The position numbers were made by a program, and so were the translations under genes. Below are positions 44,770 to 57,041 of a DNA stretch of 64,000 bases, piece after piece. The stretch spans positions 12,858,001-12,922,000 of the forward strand of contig CM028895.1 in the NCBI GenBank assembly GCA_016801885.1, read 5' to 3'. Below the pieces are notes generated by a model that was not told the DNA's origin, ran no database searches, and was given only the letters and a program-made list of their open reading frames with translations. The stretch's first letter is position 1, and each line of letters opens with the position of its first letter. The DNA comes from Toxotes chatareus. Its lineage: Eukaryota; Chordata; Actinopteri; Toxotidae.

Positions 44770-44965
44770 CAAATGATAAGGATCATATACTGTGACCATC
44801 AAATTCACCAAATGAACACTAAATTGAACACCTATGGGAGATTATGGACCAACATGTTAGACAGCCTTCTCCCCCACCATCATCACCAATGAAAAATGGT
44901 GCTTCATCCCTCCAGCAGGGTTTCAAAGTACAGCCAGGAGGCCCAGAAGCTGTTTTAGTAGCATT
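44770..44965 (+). mobile_element. second Tc1-like transposase fragment
   Basis: The stretch caaattcaccaaatgaacac, then cacctatgggagattatgg, then ttcatccctccagcag and gaagctgtttta matches the transposase 3' end (NSPDLNPIExLWEI..., ...CIPP...) of another Tc1-like family, on the plus strand. It is frameshifted and degenerate, and lies directly beside the copy at 44,200-44,725. Confidence 0.6.
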
Positions 44966-47900
44966 TTTCTTCATTTGTAACACATCTGCACATACCGTAC
45001 ATTAAACCTCATTCAAAGTTGAATAATAAATTTTTAAGTTAATTCATATATACACGTGGTGGTTAAAACAAAGTAAAATATAGTGGTGGCAAAAGATAAA
45101 TAAATGTTTCTATGCTTGTCCATTTCACATACTTCTAAGCACCAGTCAGGTTTTAGCAGCATTTAGATCAGAATCTGATTCTAGTTTAATGCTAGAGTAT
45201 TAAAATTATTATTTTGAGCCAATTATTTCTAAACACAGACATGTATTTACATTCACATCTGAATTTCACACTTCAGAGACGGGAGCTGGTCCGACAAAAA
45301 TAGACCCCGAGTGCAAAGATAGTGGAGCGGGGAAAATAGCTGGGCTCATGGACCTGGTGGACACAGACACGGTTGGTCGAATGTCTCCGGCTGCAACGGA
45401 CCCAGAATATGATCATATGAAAGAGCACTTTGTAAAAGCTGTGTGTTTGTATCACTTATTGTGGGGGATAGGTAGAGAAAAAAGGGGAGAAATATCAGAT
45501 GAGTCAGAGAGAGACAAAAGGATGAATGACAGAGAGACAAAGAAAAAGGAAGGCAAGACAAATGCAGCCATCGATGGGAAGACGATGGAGAGTAGCAATT
45601 AAAGAGAGAGAGAAAGCTGGAGGAGAAGAGAAGCAGCAAGAGGTGGGTGTGGGGTGGGGATGGGGGGATGGAAGGGGGGGGTTAGTGCCCCAAGGTCGTT
45701 CCCTTCAGCAGCACTAATTTAATTGGCTCGTTAAGAGTAATGTGGGATGCTTCCTCTTGATTGGTTGAGTAGGCAGATGATGCCTACAGAGACAGGGAAT
45801 ACAGGAGACGGCGTTTAAACTTTTAACATACACACACACACACACGCAGGGAGTCATGCAGATGGACATGCACACACACACACAGTTGCACTTAAATTGT
45901 CCATAAAAGAGATACTGTACTCACAGTTGTACACACACACACACACACAGACGTGCAAATACAGATTCATATTCACATGTGAACTTGTGTGTGTGTGTGT
46001 CATTATAGTGTGTTTGTGTTTGTGCCATTACAGTAAGTCCATATATTCAATAGTCACACACAAATGCAGATTTATACAGTCACAAGTACACACAAATAGT
46101 TTATTTTTAACTCATTCACACTTCACACACACAGATTAGGTCATTCATGCATGCATTGTAGTTTATTAATGAGGACAGAGACCTAACGTCTTCCCGCAAG
46201 GACTATAACATCAGCTGTGAATGTACGTTGTGTGTATTTGCGCTGCACGCCACAGTGTACTGTACTTGTGTAAACTGTGTGTTGTAAAGAAATGCATACA
46301 CAGAGGTGTGTGTGTTGTGAAAAAGCTTTTAGTTTGCTGACTCTTAATAGATAAGTCCCACTTGGAGACCACAAGCACTCACACAAAGCACAAAAAACAT
46401 ACACACACAGCTAGTTGTGTGACCTCTCTGTCAGTCTACCCACGCTCACTCTCTACCAATGGATGCATCCGTCCACAAACCTCCAGAATGTCTTAATTTC
46501 CCACGAGTCTCTCTTTCTCTGTGTGTGTCTCTCTGCTGCTTCTGTCCTCCACCTGCCTTTGCCTGCAAACACTTAAACATCTAATCCAATCAAAGGTATC
46601 GCTCTGTATCCCTCCTTATCCATTTAAAATTCGTATTCATGTATGCCTGTAATGTCTCAAACTGAACAGAGCTGATCAGGGTTTTCTCACATTAGGTTTG
46701 GAGACTCCACAGAAAGTGTGTGTTACGAACTGACCGTGTGGAGGAGATGCATCATGGGAAGTGTAGGGCCTAGCGTTTTTGGAGTTTTAACCTTACTAGA
46801 AACAAGATATCTCAGCCTCTGCTGCACTTTTGATCATTCACTTCTAAAATCTGGAGCACAATACAAATCACGTTATAGCTGCTGTAAATTAGAGCTTTAA
46901 TGTGATTAGATGATATTGATGATATCTTTTGCCAGAACGGCGATGCAGCTGCAGATAAACAAAAGGCAGCACTAACATGAGACAGTGCTGCTCTGACCGA
47001 TTTATCTATTTCCCTCATTTGTACCATTATAAACTCATGAAGGTTCTTTCATTAGCATCTCTCTCCACCGTGTGAGTGCGTGTGAGTGGCACTCACTGAA
47101 GAGCGTGTGAATATAGTTCATTTAGGAGCTTTGTTTCGTTTCTACTGCCATATCCTTACAAATAAGAGAGAGAGAGAGAGAGAACAGAGGAAAAGGAGGA
47201 TACTAGTAGGAGAGACGGAGAGGATCAGAGATGTACAGTAGAGGAACAAGACAGAAACCAGAAAAAAAATATGTAACAACACACATGGGGGGGGGAGACA
47301 AGGGGGCATGCAGTGCAGGGAGAGAGAAAGTAATTGAAAGGCAGAGAGAAAGAGAGGAGATGGGATGATGAAGTTAGTGGCTGAACATTGGGGAAATGGG
47401 AAGGAAAAAAGTGGAAACCACAAGAGAGAAACATAGACAGAGACTGTATTTAGAAAGGAATATCAAGCAGATGCAAAGCCCACTGGTGACTCACCTGTTA
47501 CTGGCACTCTGTGTGTGTGTGTGTGTGTTTAATGAGCATTGCTGCAGAGGCCTTGGGTTTCCTACTAAGCACCATTAGAGCATTTTTAGACATCCCTATA
47601 TCACTGTCAAATTAATTTGATACTTAACTGCTGTAAAAATAAAGACAGATAAACAGTTGGATGCCTCTCTGTCACTGCAGTGGTATCACATGTTTAACTT
47701 GACAGACATGCTGATGTTGATTCTTTTCATGACATTTCCTCCAATCTGACATCTGCCATCTCTGGAAACCTTGGCTTGTATGCACAGGAAGAATAGTGTC
47801 TTGGTTCAAATTTGTGCTGCTACACACACACATGCAGAGCACTCACAACACAGGTCTATCTTGCTCTTTGGTGAGTTTTACACTGTACTGACATTTCAAT

Positions 47901-50900
47901 CATTATTCAGATTCAGAGGGTGATTTCAAAACTAAAAAACAGTTGAACTTGTACAATGAAAGAAAAAGAAAAATCACATTCTGAGTTCAAACTGCAGCTT
48001 GAGAGACAAGGAGCTCAAATTCTGAGGAGATTAAGTTTTGTCGTGATCAATATTCATGAGTATGATAATACAATATGCATCTCTGTTACGTATCTATCTA
48101 TACGTGTCTGATCTGCCCATGATGCATAAAGTGGCTGCATGTGTGTATGGGCAGTCTTTGTGTCCAAAGTCATCTTGCAAAGATCAGGAATTCTCCACCA
48201 TAAATTCCCATATAGAAATGCACATATAAATTATGTCCCGACAATATGGCACATAAAGCAAACACAGTGTAATGAGTCCTTTCTAAGATTTGACACTGAA
48301 AACCTTGGGGATGAGGCTGAAAAGGTCAAAGCCAGTTTTAGAACTTGAAAGCTGTGATTCATATAACGGGCTTATTTGCATAATGCTGGTATCACTGATG
48401 TTGACTCTGGCATGTTGATCTCTGCTGCACTTCTGCTTCCTCCGTCATGTTACCATAGTGTCTGTGGCGGGAGTCTCCAGGCCTACAGTATATCTGAGTT
48501 TATTACTACAACCTGCACTGCATCCTTACTTACAACTGCAGCTTTTCAGGACAGTTCCCCCAGAGACTGATGGCATTTCAAGTCAGCAGTAGAGCAGGTA
48601 TGGGAACAAGGGGCCTCCTCTTTACTTATATTTAGAACAGAATACATTGTTTAATATATTTATGTTGTATACAATGTCGTTTTTACTCCCTGCCAGCAGA
48701 GACTGGACAAATCCAGGTCAAGTGCATCGGATAAATTGCGCTGACATTACCTGATCTGACGGTTATCACTGTGGGACAGCGCAGCAGCCAATTGGATAAA
48801 CTCCAGGGTTACAGCTCTATTTTACTGTTTTGATTTTTTTTTTAGCGTCATTTAATGGCTGGCTGTTAGGGTTCACGTTGTTTTTAAAAGCTCAGGTTTT
48901 TTTGTGTGTGTATGTGCGTGTGTGAGCGAGTGAGTTTACTCCTCAGGCAGGGGTCCAGAACACATCTCGGGCTGCTATGGCAACGAGGCTGGCACCCCCA
49001 CTGCTGCCTCATGGCAAGTGCACAAACACACAGACAGGCACATGAACACACACTCGTACACTGGAACTATCGCCACAAGGCTTTTTTAGTGACACACACT
49101 GCAGGGAGACTGGGTTTTCTGCTTAATTACACAGGATTCAGTGCGAAGAGACAGGAGAAGACTGGGAGAGGGGTCAACATGACATAATGACAACGTGGCA
49201 ACGAGGTGATTTTAAAAGCCACGACAGACACCTGTAGTTAGCTGAACCTGTTGCCACATTTGGGAAGGAGGAGGCCTTAGACACTGGAGTTTCCCCTCTA
49301 GTCTGTAGCAGTGATTATGGAAACACAGAAAAGCACTTAGAATAAATTCCGCCTCGACATTCAACATCTTAGTTAAGTTACTTTTAAATCAGTAAGACTT
49401 ACAGTACATTACTTACAGTTGACTTACAGTTACAGTTTCAACATTTTGGAAAGTCATTGGATAGCCGGTTTGATGAAATACACATTTACTGTACTTTTCC
49501 TTATCAGAAAATGTTAGTAATAGATCATTCAACGCTCAGGAAACCAATATGTTACTGACTGGATGACTCACTTCCATTATTAATCCAGTGATGCACATCT
49601 CCAACCACGGTGCGTTGTTATTATCCGTGGCAGCTGTGCTAATGCAGTTCGCCCTCCTGGCAGCTATACTCCTCAGCTAATCTGCAATCCATTCAATTTA
49701 CCCTCCAGATGTGTCGTACTAATTAGTCTGTTTATTAGCTGATTATGTCAGTAAACTGCCCACATCACCGCTGTTGTTACTGGCAAAGAGACGAGGGCGT
49801 AATTCACAGCACACACACACATACACGTGCACGCGTGCATACGTACACACTGCTGTTTCTGTGTTTCGCCAACTACAATACGAACACATGGACAAAATGA
49901 AGAAAAATACACAAACACACTAAATGAAAACCTATTATCACTGGTAGAGAAAAAAAGAAGTGAATGGAAAAAATGAATCCTCCCTCTATCTCCTCTCCAG
50001 GGATAGCTCACCTGATAGCTCGCCTCAGGTCTTCAAAGCCATTCTTTTCTATTGATGTGGATATAAATATGTGATTGGGTGGGATTTAGTGATGGACATT
50101 TTCATCTGTGGCTCTGTATGCATTTATGCATCCTCGCCTGCACATGTGAACCACAATGATGCTTCTTATGCCTGCCTTTGCTCTCAGTGTTAAAATAATG
50201 TCAACACACAACAATGATTTTGGAATATTTTCTTGTCTTTTTGAACTGTGGGCCCTGTCTGTCCAGACTCCAGGCTGACAGGTTTTTTGTAGTGTTGTGC
50301 AGTGTGAGTTTTTGTAACTGGCACTCTTTTCTTTGTCTGTGCAGCCTGGTAGTTTTCAGTGCTCAGTGTACTAACCAGTTCTTTTTCTGTTTAATACAAG
50401 CTGCTGTTGCTGCTGCAAGAAATGTGTCTCTTTCTGTGCACTGTGCTTTGGAAAAACTTGAAACCAGGTTCCCAGAACAACAGATGTAAGAGCTTTCATG
50501 ACCATAGTAAAGGGTAAATGGCAAATCTCTGATCTTTTGCTAGTTTAGGATAAGGCTGGTGTTACTATATTAGTTTCTCATGGTCAATAAATTCCATGAA
50601 AAAAACAAAATCAACTGTGGAATGTCTTTACCTTGTCTGTGGCCTTCAGCCACATGCCCATTTATTCAAGAGACTGGTCAAAAACATGTACTATTAATTT
50701 CAAAGTAATCTATCTCCTTAAACAGCTGGGCACTGTAGTTTTTCAGCAAATACTGAAACCAGAGTAAATATTGTGATTGTTGGTGACTATTTTGTTCAGC
50801 GGATTTATACACATTTGGTGCTTTTGTGAGTATTTGCCACATCAGGATGGGGTACTGTGTGGGAATGACTCAGAATATACTACAGTACCCATGCTGATGA

Positions 50901-53900
50901 TAATAAAGGAACATGTCACCCAGTGCAACAGTTGGCTCTTTGATGTGTTCTTAATAACTGGACAACAGTGAAGCTCTATGGCACAGAGGAATATGATAAA
51001 TCAGGCTCTGGTTACATAGACTTAGTAGGATAAATTCATTGCTGGTTCTGCTCTTTTCATGGGAATAAAAGAACAATAGACAGTGTAATATTGCTTGACT
51101 TATCCTTTAACAGATAGATATTATAGCCAGTCAATAAGCTGATCCTTGCTATGTATCGTGATAACTAAAGACACATATAAAAATGTATTGCCAACCTTAG
51201 ATAATACTTCAAGACTGTGAGTCTCTTCATAACAGACTCCCTGGCCCTCAGCTAGCTCAAGTGCGTGACACAGCCAAGGAGGTGAGAAGGCGCGAGCTGT
51301 CGCCCCGTAACACATCAGCTCATGACTTAACAAATGCCGAGATGATGCAGAGCGTATGCTGTGCTCTGTTTGGTCACGGTGTCCCTCAGAAAGTGGAAAT
51401 TAAGACCTGGATACAGCACCTGTCGAAGCAGCAAGGATTACCGAGAAAAGGCACCTGCATTTAGGTGCTCTGGATTCATTTCCATGCACGCAGCGAAACA
51501 TTTGGAGTATTTGATTCAGTTGCTTTCACTGGTCAGCAGTCCGTCTTCACAGGGCAAGCAAAAAGATTTATTTAGCAACTAAAATGTAGTTACAGGAAGT
51601 TCTGTATCCTAAGTGCATCTGTGCCCTTGCTTGTTTGATTTTCATAGAACTTTCAGAAAAACAAGTCTTGCTTTTGATCAAATCTGTAAGTGGTGTAAGG
51701 GTTACAGTTGTCTTGTCTCGTGAAGGCAGAACTGTTTCACCCTTTAATTTCATATTCACAGTAAAATCATCAACTGATAAGACAAAGAGAGTGAAGGAAG
51801 CAGGAAGGGTATAATTTTAGTTTACTTGTTTGTTAATGTTAATTTGATGCGACATCATCCATCTCTGCTGCCCAAATATGTTTCCTGCCTTCAGAGAGGG
51901 TTAGGATTATCATCTGTTCCCTGGGTAACACAGACAGAGATGAGACAGCATCATCAGCCTTTTGCTTTTGAATTGCTTTGTAATTGTGTATATATGTATA
52001 TATATATGTTTGTTTGTGTGTATGTGTGCACATGTGTGTGTTTATGTGTGTGAATATTTATGCTTTTGTGTGTCTATATTTGAATTTGAGGGGGAATATG
52101 TGTATGTGCTTTCATGTAAGTAAATCTTTGGTACTTGTGTATGTGAATGTGTGCGTGTGTGTGTTGTTATACCACAGAGCTGCAGAGCATATGATAATTG
52201 ATGGTGACTCATCCAGACCTTTGCTTATTATTTCTATGCAGGAGACAAAGAGAGAAGGAGAAAGAAAAAGAGACTGAGAGAAAGGAATTAGTGATGTATT
52301 TGGGAAGTTGTGTTTAGGTGTGGGGTCAGACAGTGTGTTAGTGCGTGTGTGTGTGTGTGTTTGTGTTGGGGAGGGGGGGGGTATACCCAGGTGATGATGT
52401 TGCTTTCCGCTAAACCCTGAGAAAGTCAGTAGGAATCAGCATTGGTCAAATACAGTCATAAAGACAAAACATGTTTCAGTGAAAATACACTTTATTTTGA
52501 GAGAAGATAAAATTGGACATTGACCCATAAACTGCTGGGAACCAGTTAACGAAGCTCTCTGCTAAGTTTCCTGTACTCTTAAAAGGGGCTCTGTTTTTTC
52601 AGCTTACATTAAGTAAGATTTCAAAATATCAAGATGTGTTTCTCTTCACGTGTGTTGCATTAAAACTAACAGAGATGTTCTTAACAACATTTACAGATGT
52701 GTTAAATTTGACAGCACTTGTAAGGTGACAAACCAAACAGAACCTGAAATAGAGCTATTAAGCAATATGGAGGCGTCATGTTGGCTCGTAAATACAGACA
52801 TTATTACTGTGTTCCTCAGTAGCCGATTTACTGAAGTCAGTCCTGTGACCTTGGTCGTGTGGCGAATATTGAAAATAAAGTATTTAAAAAGCAGCAGATG
52901 ATTTATTGTAACAACGAGAACTGTGTCATAGGTCCCTGGATTTATAAAAAATACATGTGTACATAATGCTTTTATTGTCAGCTCAAGTGCAATATCAGTA
53001 TATCACTCACTGTTCTATACTGATTTCTGTCTCAGGGATAGTTTGATAGATTGTGCAGAGCCAAAAAGGTGTTAAAATTAATCAATCAGAATTTGGATAG
53101 CTCAATTGTTTTAAGTCATTTATCAAGTAGAAATGCCTCAAATGTGAATATTTGCTTTACAAGCAGAGTAACTTTGAATTTCATGACTGTTAGTAAGAAA
53201 TAGTGTGTAATTTTGTTTCATCACTTTGAGCTCTGGTAAATGTGGTCACAGGAAAACCTGTGATGAAAATAATCATTACTTACAACCCTGATCATCAGAC
53301 TTCTGGTCATACTCAAGTCTACAAAGATTCAAATAGTGGGGTTTTCTCTGATAATGAATGGGTTTATGAATGGACAAAAATGACTAGTATATAAATAATA
53401 GACTGCAAATCCTGAGTGAAGTCAATCAAGGTCTTTTCTAGTGAGAAATAAACTTAAAATGCCCGTAGCACGTAGAGATCGAGTTATCAGTAGTGGACAT
53501 ACAAAACTTCTTACTATAGTTCTAGAGAACAGGCAACAATTCTGTGACTGCAGGGCAACACCAACTCTATTATTGTTTTATTATTTTGCAGCCTAGCAGC
53601 TTGATTTGAATCTTACATCTGCGCTGTCGCCTGCTGACACTGAAGTAACTGTCTTTGTCTGACTTTGCTCTTTGTGTGGCTCTGTCTCTACATCTACTAC
53701 AATCTGAGGATCAGACAAACACAAACATACAGTTACTACCTTGAAAACAAATATCTTACCACTAGTATCTATATCTTTTGGACTTAAGAGCCTTGTAGCT
53801 GCAGTCTGCTGTTAAATGTCAACAGTTATCATCTTGTTTCTGGATCAGTTAAGTTGTCATAACTGTTCTTGTGTCAAGACTGGTAGATTAGCTGAAAATT

Positions 53901-54242
53901 ACCACTATCAGCCTGTATCGCTAAAATCAATGATATTATTATTGTCTTAGAGCTTCTTCTGATATTAAACTGGTCTTGCTCATTTCTCAAGTTCAGGCTA
54001 GACTGTGTTATAAAAGATTTGCCTTAGTGTCACTGAGAGAACTTGCTCAAAGCATTTCCATCGTGTCCTTGATTTCACCAGCAGCTGCTGGAATGAAACC
54101 TTGTCACACTTTGAGAAAAGCACTTTTCAAAGCCAGTTCTAATGAAACAGTATCGATCCTAAAGCCTTTTCTCAGGATTGAGATCCTGTTAAAACTTTAT
54201 TAGAACTATTTTTGTATAAAGTAGACTGATAAAGTAACGTGA
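44966..54242. other. intergenic, no gene recognised
   Basis: 9.3 kb. It contains CA/TG runs (45,830-45,960; 52,020-52,170; 52,345-52,364), GA-rich tracts (45,480-45,640; 47,160-47,460) and homeobox-site-rich blocks (45,700-45,790; 49,570-49,750). The open frames lack splice sites and protein features. Confidence 0.5.
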
Positions 54243-54248
54243 TTTATT
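54243..54248 (-). terminator. candidate tmem200a polyadenylation signal
   Basis: AATAAA on the minus strand (plus TTTATT), about 345 bases after the tmem200a stop codon. Confidence 0.45.
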
Positions 54249-54591
54249 TTTATTGATCCCTGTTGGGAAATTCTCCTTTCACTTGCCTCCCTCCCGCAGA
54301 GGTCACAGGTCAGGGTCAGCTACAGAACAGCACCTCTGGACCTGGTACAGTAGGCAGTGTCTCGCAGACACGAGGCCTGAACCTTATACTGGGAAAGATG
54401 GTCCACTTACTCACTACTCTCCAGCCTGCTGCGCCAAAAAGTGTTTTTGAATCCAAGTTTGAGCTTCCCCTCTTCAGGGTGCAGCTGTTACACTTGTCAG
54501 TTTCCCTGACACAAACACTGTACACTCAGACTGTCTGGAGAGCAATTTACAGAACAGGACAGGACTGTCTTCAGCCTTTAGTTCAGCACCT

Positions 54592-55698
54592 TCAGAATCG
54601 AGTCTCAGAACTGCCTCTCTTCAGTGTGTTGCTGTTAAACTCGTCATGCTCAAAGCTCAGATTATTGTGCGACCTCGAGATCATTAGCAGCTTCTCACGC
54701 TTACTGTAGTCGCGCCTCACTGTCGCAGACAATGACACATCCAGCAGCCGCTCTCCTTGCTCTTCCCTGTCCTCCAGCCGCATGTAGCCTTTACTGCTGC
54801 CCCGGTTGCCACTGTTACTGCGGCTGCTGTTGCTACGGTCAAGGCGGGGCCAGCTGGGATGCTTCCGCTGCTCTGGGTGCACGCTGAGCATGCTTGGCCC
54901 GCGCTCCAGGTCCAGAGATTTGGAGTGGCTGCTGAGCATGTGCAGAGAGGAGTTGGAGCCAAAGTCACTGCGTGCTGCTCCCGGGGAGAGCCAGCAGCCT
55001 GAGGTAGAGGAGAGAGCAGGGGAGAGGGAGGAAGAGGAGACGGAGGAGCAGTGGGATGAGGAGGAGGCAGAGTTACTCCGGTGTAAGCTCGGCGGTTTGG
55101 AGGCCTTGGCAACAGATGCTACAGGAACAGCCAGAGACTCCATGGAGCTCAGAGGCTGCGACCTCTCCCTGTCTCTTCTCTCTCCTCCTCTGTCCTCCTC
55201 AGTAATCACCTCCATCTCTGGCTCATCAATTACGCAGTTGTTGAGTTTTATAACAGGGAGAGTAAATGCAGAGATCGAAGAGGAAACAATAGAGCGAGCA
55301 TGGTGTCCTCCCTTCTCGCCATCTCCGTCCACTGACCACTGATGGCTCATCGAATCCGAGTGAGCCAGCCCAAACCCTGGGCTGCAGAAGGGGCGATCCT
55401 TGTAGAGCGGTGCCAGCAGCCCTGCAAAGCTACAATCCAGCCTAGCCTGTTCATGATGTCTGTGAAACTCCTCATCCCCTAATAGCACCTCCTCCTCTGT
55501 AGAGCCTCCTCCTGCCCGAGAGGAGAAGGCCAGGAGGGAGTTACTGGCTAGCCGTGCTGCGTTATCTGCTCCAAAGGCTCGGAGGTCCCCAGCTTCTCTT
55601 GAATATGTGCTGTTGCGGTGGAGGTGTTGTTTTTGCTCTCTCTGCCTGAGACGATGGATGTCAATGACCGTGGAATACATGTCTCTCATATGGATTAT
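54592..55698 (-). CDS. tmem200a: tmem200a exon 4: cytosolic tail and stop
   Basis: 369 codons including TGA. The acceptor tccgcaatag opens IIHMRDMYSTVIDIHRLRQR. Most of the conserved tail motifs lie here, ending KRGSSETRF. The plus-strand frames over the same bases (for example 54,806-55,342) are antisense shadows. Confidence 0.94.
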   Translation of the reverse strand: MIHMRDMYSTVIDIHRLRQREQKQHLHRNSTYSREAGDLRAFGADNAARLASNSLLAFSSRAGGGSTEEEVLLGDEEFHRHHEQARLDCSFAGLLAPLYKDRPFCSPGFGLAHSDSMSHQWSVDGDGEKGGHHARSIVSSSISAFTLPVIKLNNCVIDEPEMEVITEEDRGGERRDRERSQPLSSMESLAVPVASVAKASKPPSLHRSNSASSSSHCSSVSSSSLSPALSSTSGCWLSPGAARSDFGSNSSLHMLSSHSKSLDLERGPSMLSVHPEQRKHPSWPRLDRSNSSRSNSGNRGSSKGYMRLEDREEQGERLLDVSLSATVRRDYSKREKLLMISRSHNNLSFEHDEFNSNTLKRGSSETRF

Positions 55699-57034
55699 CT
55701 ATTGCGGAAAAGAAACATATTATTAGCATTAATAGCTGTAGCATTCATCTTTGGATAACCTGGCAATGTGTTTAATATTCCATCACAGCCAATTATTATT
55801 CTGCGGTTTTAAATTAGTTTGTATTTATGTTGATGTTGATGGGTTTTTTTGTTTGTTTCTCATATGGATTACCTGGAAGGGAGGAAGGGTGAGTTAATCA
55901 AATCAAGGAGCAGAGGAACAGAGATAAGGGTGGAAGGAAGTTGGAGGAAATCTGATCTGCATGTTAGTTATATAGAGATGATGAATATGGATGACTGCAG
56001 TGTGCATGCCCCTCACTTGGTGCGGGAGGAACAGAAGTGAGAATACGGCAAAGGAAAGGAATATTAACTGCAAGTTCTTCAGAACCTTTTCTAAATCCAG
56101 TTTCTGCTTGAAAGCAGTGTTATATGATCTACAAAATCCATTAATAATTATAGTATTCTGTACTGGATCCAGGTCCAGGTAGCCATAGATACATGTTCCA
56201 GTATGTGTGTGTGTATGAATCTTCAGATTTCAACCCTACCTTTGTTTCTCGGTCTCTGTTTTCATGAAGAATGGCATTAGCACAGATAAAGATAAAAATC
56301 CCAATGCCCATGGTGAACGGCCCGAGCATCTTCATCCGCTCAGAATGACGATGCTGCTCCAGGAACCGCGTAAAAGCTCCCCCGGTCTGCTTGGAGGGTG
56401 TACCTGCATGCACAGCACAAAGAGGGTTTGAGCCATTGAATATTGGTAAAACAAACCTGATTGTAGCCACCCTGATCTTTCCTTACCTTGCACATTATGA
56501 CTCGTGCTGGAGTTAGTCACATCCCCATCTGTGACGGACATCTTGGCTCCATTTCCTTCACCTGCTGAAGATGTTTTGTCTCCTCCAGCAGTTGCTGTCT
56601 TAGATCCTCCCCCAGTCGCTGAGTTGGCCGAGGACATGGTTTCACTGTGTGGCCAATAACCCAACGTCGCCATGCCGATCCCTATGGCTAAGATGACCAG
56701 TCCCAGGAGGAGAAAAAACCCAGAGGCAGAGTAGAGGCGGAGTCTGCCGCGTACCACCACAACATCAGTGCGTCGCTTTCTCTTTCTAAATGGAAGATGT
56801 GTAAAGAAAGCCCAGTTAATAGTTTTTGGAGACATATAATGAGTTACATATAATGATATAAAGCCATAGAATTTATGAAAATTGAAATTAAAGCTCAGGT
56901 GATCACCTGGGGGCAGCCTCTTGGGCGGGGTTTCCCAGGCCCGGGGATGGTGGTATGGGTCGGTGCTGAGAGCGGGCGGAGTCTTGGCGTTTTAGCTTGG
57001 CCAAGCCCGTTAGCACACCTGCTGCTGCGGTCAT
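54592..57034 (-). CDS. tmem200a: transmembrane protein 200A (tmem200a), four coding exons
   Basis: The coding exons are 57,034-56,907, 56,785-56,487, 56,403-56,240 and 55,698-54,592, with GT/AG borders and consistent phases (2, 1, 0). The product has 565 residues. It starts MTAAAGVLTGLAKLKRQDSA, then a basic patch and RTDVVVVRGRLRLYSASG. TM1 (GFFLLLGLVILAIGIGMATL, then GYWP) and TM2 (LGPFTMGIGIFIFICANAIL, then HENRD) flank a Gly/Ser/Thr-rich loop. A long cytosolic tail carries SIVSSSISAFTLPVIKLNNC, HSKSLDLERGPS and WPRLDR, and ends NTLKRGSSETRF. These blocks match TMEM200A rather than 200B or 200C. Human TMEM200A has about 491 residues; the excess here is mainly in the TM1-TM2 loop and tail. 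Its function is poorly known. It lies tail-to-tail with epb41l2, beyond smlr1. Confidence 0.93.
56240..56403 (-). CDS. tmem200a: tmem200a exon 3: second membrane segment
   Basis: The acceptor gtgcatgcag leads into TPSKQTGGAFTRFLEQHRHS, then ERMKMLGPFTMGIGIFIFIC, then ANAILHENRDRETK. The donor is AAG|GTAGGG. The HSxxMKMLGPFTMGIGIFIFICANAILHENRD block is the most conserved of the family. Confidence 0.94.
56487..56785 (-). CDS. tmem200a: tmem200a exon 2: first membrane segment and loop
   Basis: The acceptor cttccatttag opens RKRKRRTDVVVVRGRLRLYS, then TM1, GYWPHSE and a Gly/Ser/Thr-rich loop. Donor CAAG|GTAAGG. The frame is open upstream of the acceptor to an in-frame ATG (56,835), so an alternative start cannot be excluded. 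Confidence 0.92.
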
Positions 57035-57041
57035 ACTTAAC
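56907..57041 (-). CDS. tmem200a: tmem200a exon 1: start codon
   Basis: The acceptor cccacag precedes the exon, so a noncoding exon should lie further up. The ATG at 57,034-57,032 was chosen because MTAAAGVLTGLAKLKRQDSA matches the family start (MIATGGVxTGLAxLKRQDSAR). Donor CCCAG|GTGATC. Confidence 0.92.

Noticed and set aside
54580..54600. Half-site resembling a REST element (TTCAGCACC)
   Set aside because: The second half (GGACAG-type) is absent and the bases are tmem200a coding/3' sequence.
54806..55342. 178-codon plus-strand frame
   Set aside because: Antisense shadow of the conserved tmem200a exon 4.
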